The notes under the pieces: model-generated
The model's input: only the letters and a program-made list of their open reading frames with translations
Database searches by the model: none
What the model was told of the DNA's origin: nothing
Part shown: piece after piece, positions 5,046-6,303 of the stretch
Numbering within the stretch: position 1 is the stretch's first letter
Layout: every line of letters begins with the position of its first letter
Assembly (NCBI GenBank): GCA_002495065.1
Contig: DADT01000034.1
Location: forward strand, 4,220-10,522
Direction of reading: 5' to 3'
Length of the DNA stretch: 6,303 nt
Origin: Methanoregula sp. UBA471
Lineage (GTDB): Archaea; Halobacteriota; Methanomicrobia; Methanomicrobiales; Methanospirillaceae
Translations under genes and position numbers: made by a program

Positions 5046-6303
5046 ATGGAAATCCAGGAACAATCATCGCCGCAGCATGAGGATACACAGCCAAAGGACA
5101 TCCAGCAGGAGGTTGTGCATACCGAAGGCGTGATAGCGACTTCCTCCGAGATTAACGTACCTGAAAAGCTTATCGATCAGGTTATCGGCCAGGAAAATGC
5201 GGTTGAAGTTATAAAAAAAGCCGCTGTCCAGCGCCGGCATGTAATGATGATAGGCAGCCCGGGAACCGGGAAATCGATGCTGGCCAAGGCAATGGCCGAG
5301 CTCCTTCCCAAAGAAGAGTTACAGGACATTCTTGCATACCCGAATTCCGATGATCCAAATAATCCGGTGATCAGAACGGTCAGCGGCGGGCGGGGTAAAC
5401 AGATCGTTGCAGCCCATAAAGCTGAGGCAAAGAAAAAAACCCAGTTCAGGAACACCCTGCTGATGCTCCTGTTGATAGGTATAATCGGCTATGCGTTCCT
5501 GACATACCAGTGGCTGATGGGGATCATTGCAGCTGCATTTGTCTTCATGGCACTGAGGTACACCACCCCGCGGGAAGAAGCGATGGTTCCCAAGCTTCTC
5601 GTATCCAATGATACGAAAAACATAGCACCTTTTATTGACGGCACCGGTTCTCATGCGGGAGCATTGCTGGGGGATGTCCGGCATGATCCCTTCCAGAGCG
5701 GGGGACTTGAAACCCCTGCACATGACCGGGTAGAAGTAGGTGCGATTCACCGGGCGCACGGCGGGGTCCTGTTTATTGATGAAATCAACACCCTGACGCC
5801 GCACTCCCAGCAAAACCTGCTCACGGCCCTCCAGGAAGGGGAATTTCCGATTACCGGCCAGAGTGAACGATCGAGTGGGGCAATGGTCAGGACAGAGCCG
5901 GTTCCCTGCAGGTTCGTGATGGTGGCAGCCGGAAATCTTGATGCCATCCAGGGGATGCACCCGGCACTCCGGTCGCGTATCCGGGGCTACGGCTATGAGG
6001 TCTACATGCGGGAGACGATGGAGGACACCGCGGAGAACCGGAAGAAGTTCCTCCGGTTCATCGCCCAGGAAGTCAAGAACGACGGGAAGATCCCCCACTT
6101 CGACCGCAGCGCCATGATCGAGGTGCTCCGCGAAGCCCGGCGCCGCTCGAACCGGAAAGGTCACCTGACCTTAAAACTCCGTGACATGGGCGGGCTCATC
6201 CGGGTAGCGGGGGACCTCGCCCGGCAGGAAGGTGCGGAGTTCACCACGGAAAAGCATGTCCTCGCCGCAAAGTCGGCCTCCCGCTCGATCGAGGACCAGA
6301 TCT
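5046..6303 (+). CDS. lonB: archaeal membrane-bound Lon protease LonB, 3' end outside window
   Basis: An open frame of 419 codons runs from ATG 5046 off the right edge. LonB is the ATP-dependent membrane-anchored AAA+ protease of archaea, which lack soluble FtsH. A polar tail (about 1-35) leads into VPEKLIDQVIGQENAVE (38-54). Walker A GSPGTGKS is at 70-77. Two hydrophobic helices (about 137-154 and 156-171) lie inside the AAA+ module, as is typical of LonB. Walker B VLFIDE is at 241-246, sensor 1 AAGN at 294-297, and ALRSRIRG (307-314) carries the arginine-finger region. The AAA+ lid begins after that. The protease domain with the Ser-Lys dyad (full proteins are roughly 620-700 residues) is not visible. 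Codon use changes sharply at about residue 311: the first 100 codons end in G or C a little over half the time, and those after residue 311 nearly nine times in ten. The gene is divergent from prs. Confidence 0.95.
   Translation, partial: MEIQEQSSPQHEDTQPKDIQQEVVHTEGVIATSSEINVPEKLIDQVIGQENAVEVIKKAAVQRRHVMMIGSPGTGKSMLAKAMAELLPKEELQDILAYPNSDDPNNPVIRTVSGGRGKQIVAAHKAEAKKKTQFRNTLLMLLLIGIIGYAFLTYQWLMGIIAAAFVFMALRYTTPREEAMVPKLLVSNDTKNIAPFIDGTGSHAGALLGDVRHDPFQSGGLETPAHDRVEVGAIHRAHGGVLFIDEINTLTPHSQQNLLTALQEGEFPITGQSERSSGAMVRTEPVPCRFVMVAAGNLDAIQGMHPALRSRIRGYGYEVYMRETMEDTAENRKKFLRFIAQEVKNDGKIPHFDRSAMIEVLREARRRSNRKGHLTLKLRDMGGLIRVAGDLARQEGAEFTTEKHVLAAKSASRSIEDQI

Noticed and set aside
5319..6164. A 281-codon open frame on the minus strand, antisense to lonB
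   Set aside because: It is the shadow of the LonB AAA+ reading frame, which carries Walker A, Walker B and sensor motifs. The antisense protein is Pro/Cys/His-rich without any family signature.
1..6303. Mobile elements, CRISPR arrays, toxin-antitoxin or other defence genes
   Set aside because: No direct-repeat arrays, transposase-like frames or terminal inverted repeats were seen. Nearly all of the sequence is accounted for by core genes.

Overview
The window is archaeal and most likely from a methanogen of the Methanomicrobia, probably Methanomicrobiales. It carries a group II chaperonin (thermosome), a class III (archaeal-type) PRPP synthetase, a NOB1 PIN-domain nuclease, a GfcR/PyrE-like regulator and a membrane-anchored LonB protease. 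TATA-type promoters and GGAGG-type ribosome binding sites fit this. The order-level placement is inference from protein style and base composition, not a database result.

Layout, left to right. (1) Positions 1-41 are the 5' half of a tRNA-Ser(CGA) on the minus strand, cut by the window edge. (2) Positions 42-245 are intergenic and hold a weak candidate tRNA promoter and a hairpin plus T-run after the chaperonin. (3) A complete thermosome subunit gene (246-1850, minus) has its own clear TATA box and GGAGG site. (4) A tight four-gene minus-strand operon follows, read from right to left: prs (4838-3990), rtcA (3996-3013), nob1 (3016-2561), gfcR (2539 or 2560-1931). The junctions overlap by 7 nt, overlap by 4 nt (ATGA), and abut with no gap, so translational coupling is likely. 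(5) A 207-nt divergent intergenic region (4839-5045) holds promoters for prs and lonB, an ACAATA/TATTGT dyad and a perfect 12-bp palindrome. (6) lonB starts at 5046 on the plus strand and runs off the right edge after 419 codons. The visible part covers the N-terminal tail, the AAA+ module and the inserted two-helix membrane hairpin, but not the Ser-Lys protease domain.

How the genes may fit together. Prs makes PRPP, and GfcR at the other end of the operon has a PRPP-binding loop plus an N-terminal helix-turn-helix. That suggests a PRPP-sensing regulator encoded with the enzyme that makes its ligand. Between them lie two RNA 3'-end proteins: NOB1, which matures the 3' end of 16S rRNA, and RtcA, which cyclises RNA 3'-phosphates. 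The flanking chaperonin and LonB are protein quality-control genes.

No mobile element, CRISPR array or defence system is visible. The most unusual points are an abrupt rise in GC3 inside lonB near 5976, a possible internal promoter that would give a leaderless gfcR transcript, and the two dyads between prs and lonB. The rest is ordinary archaeal core genome.
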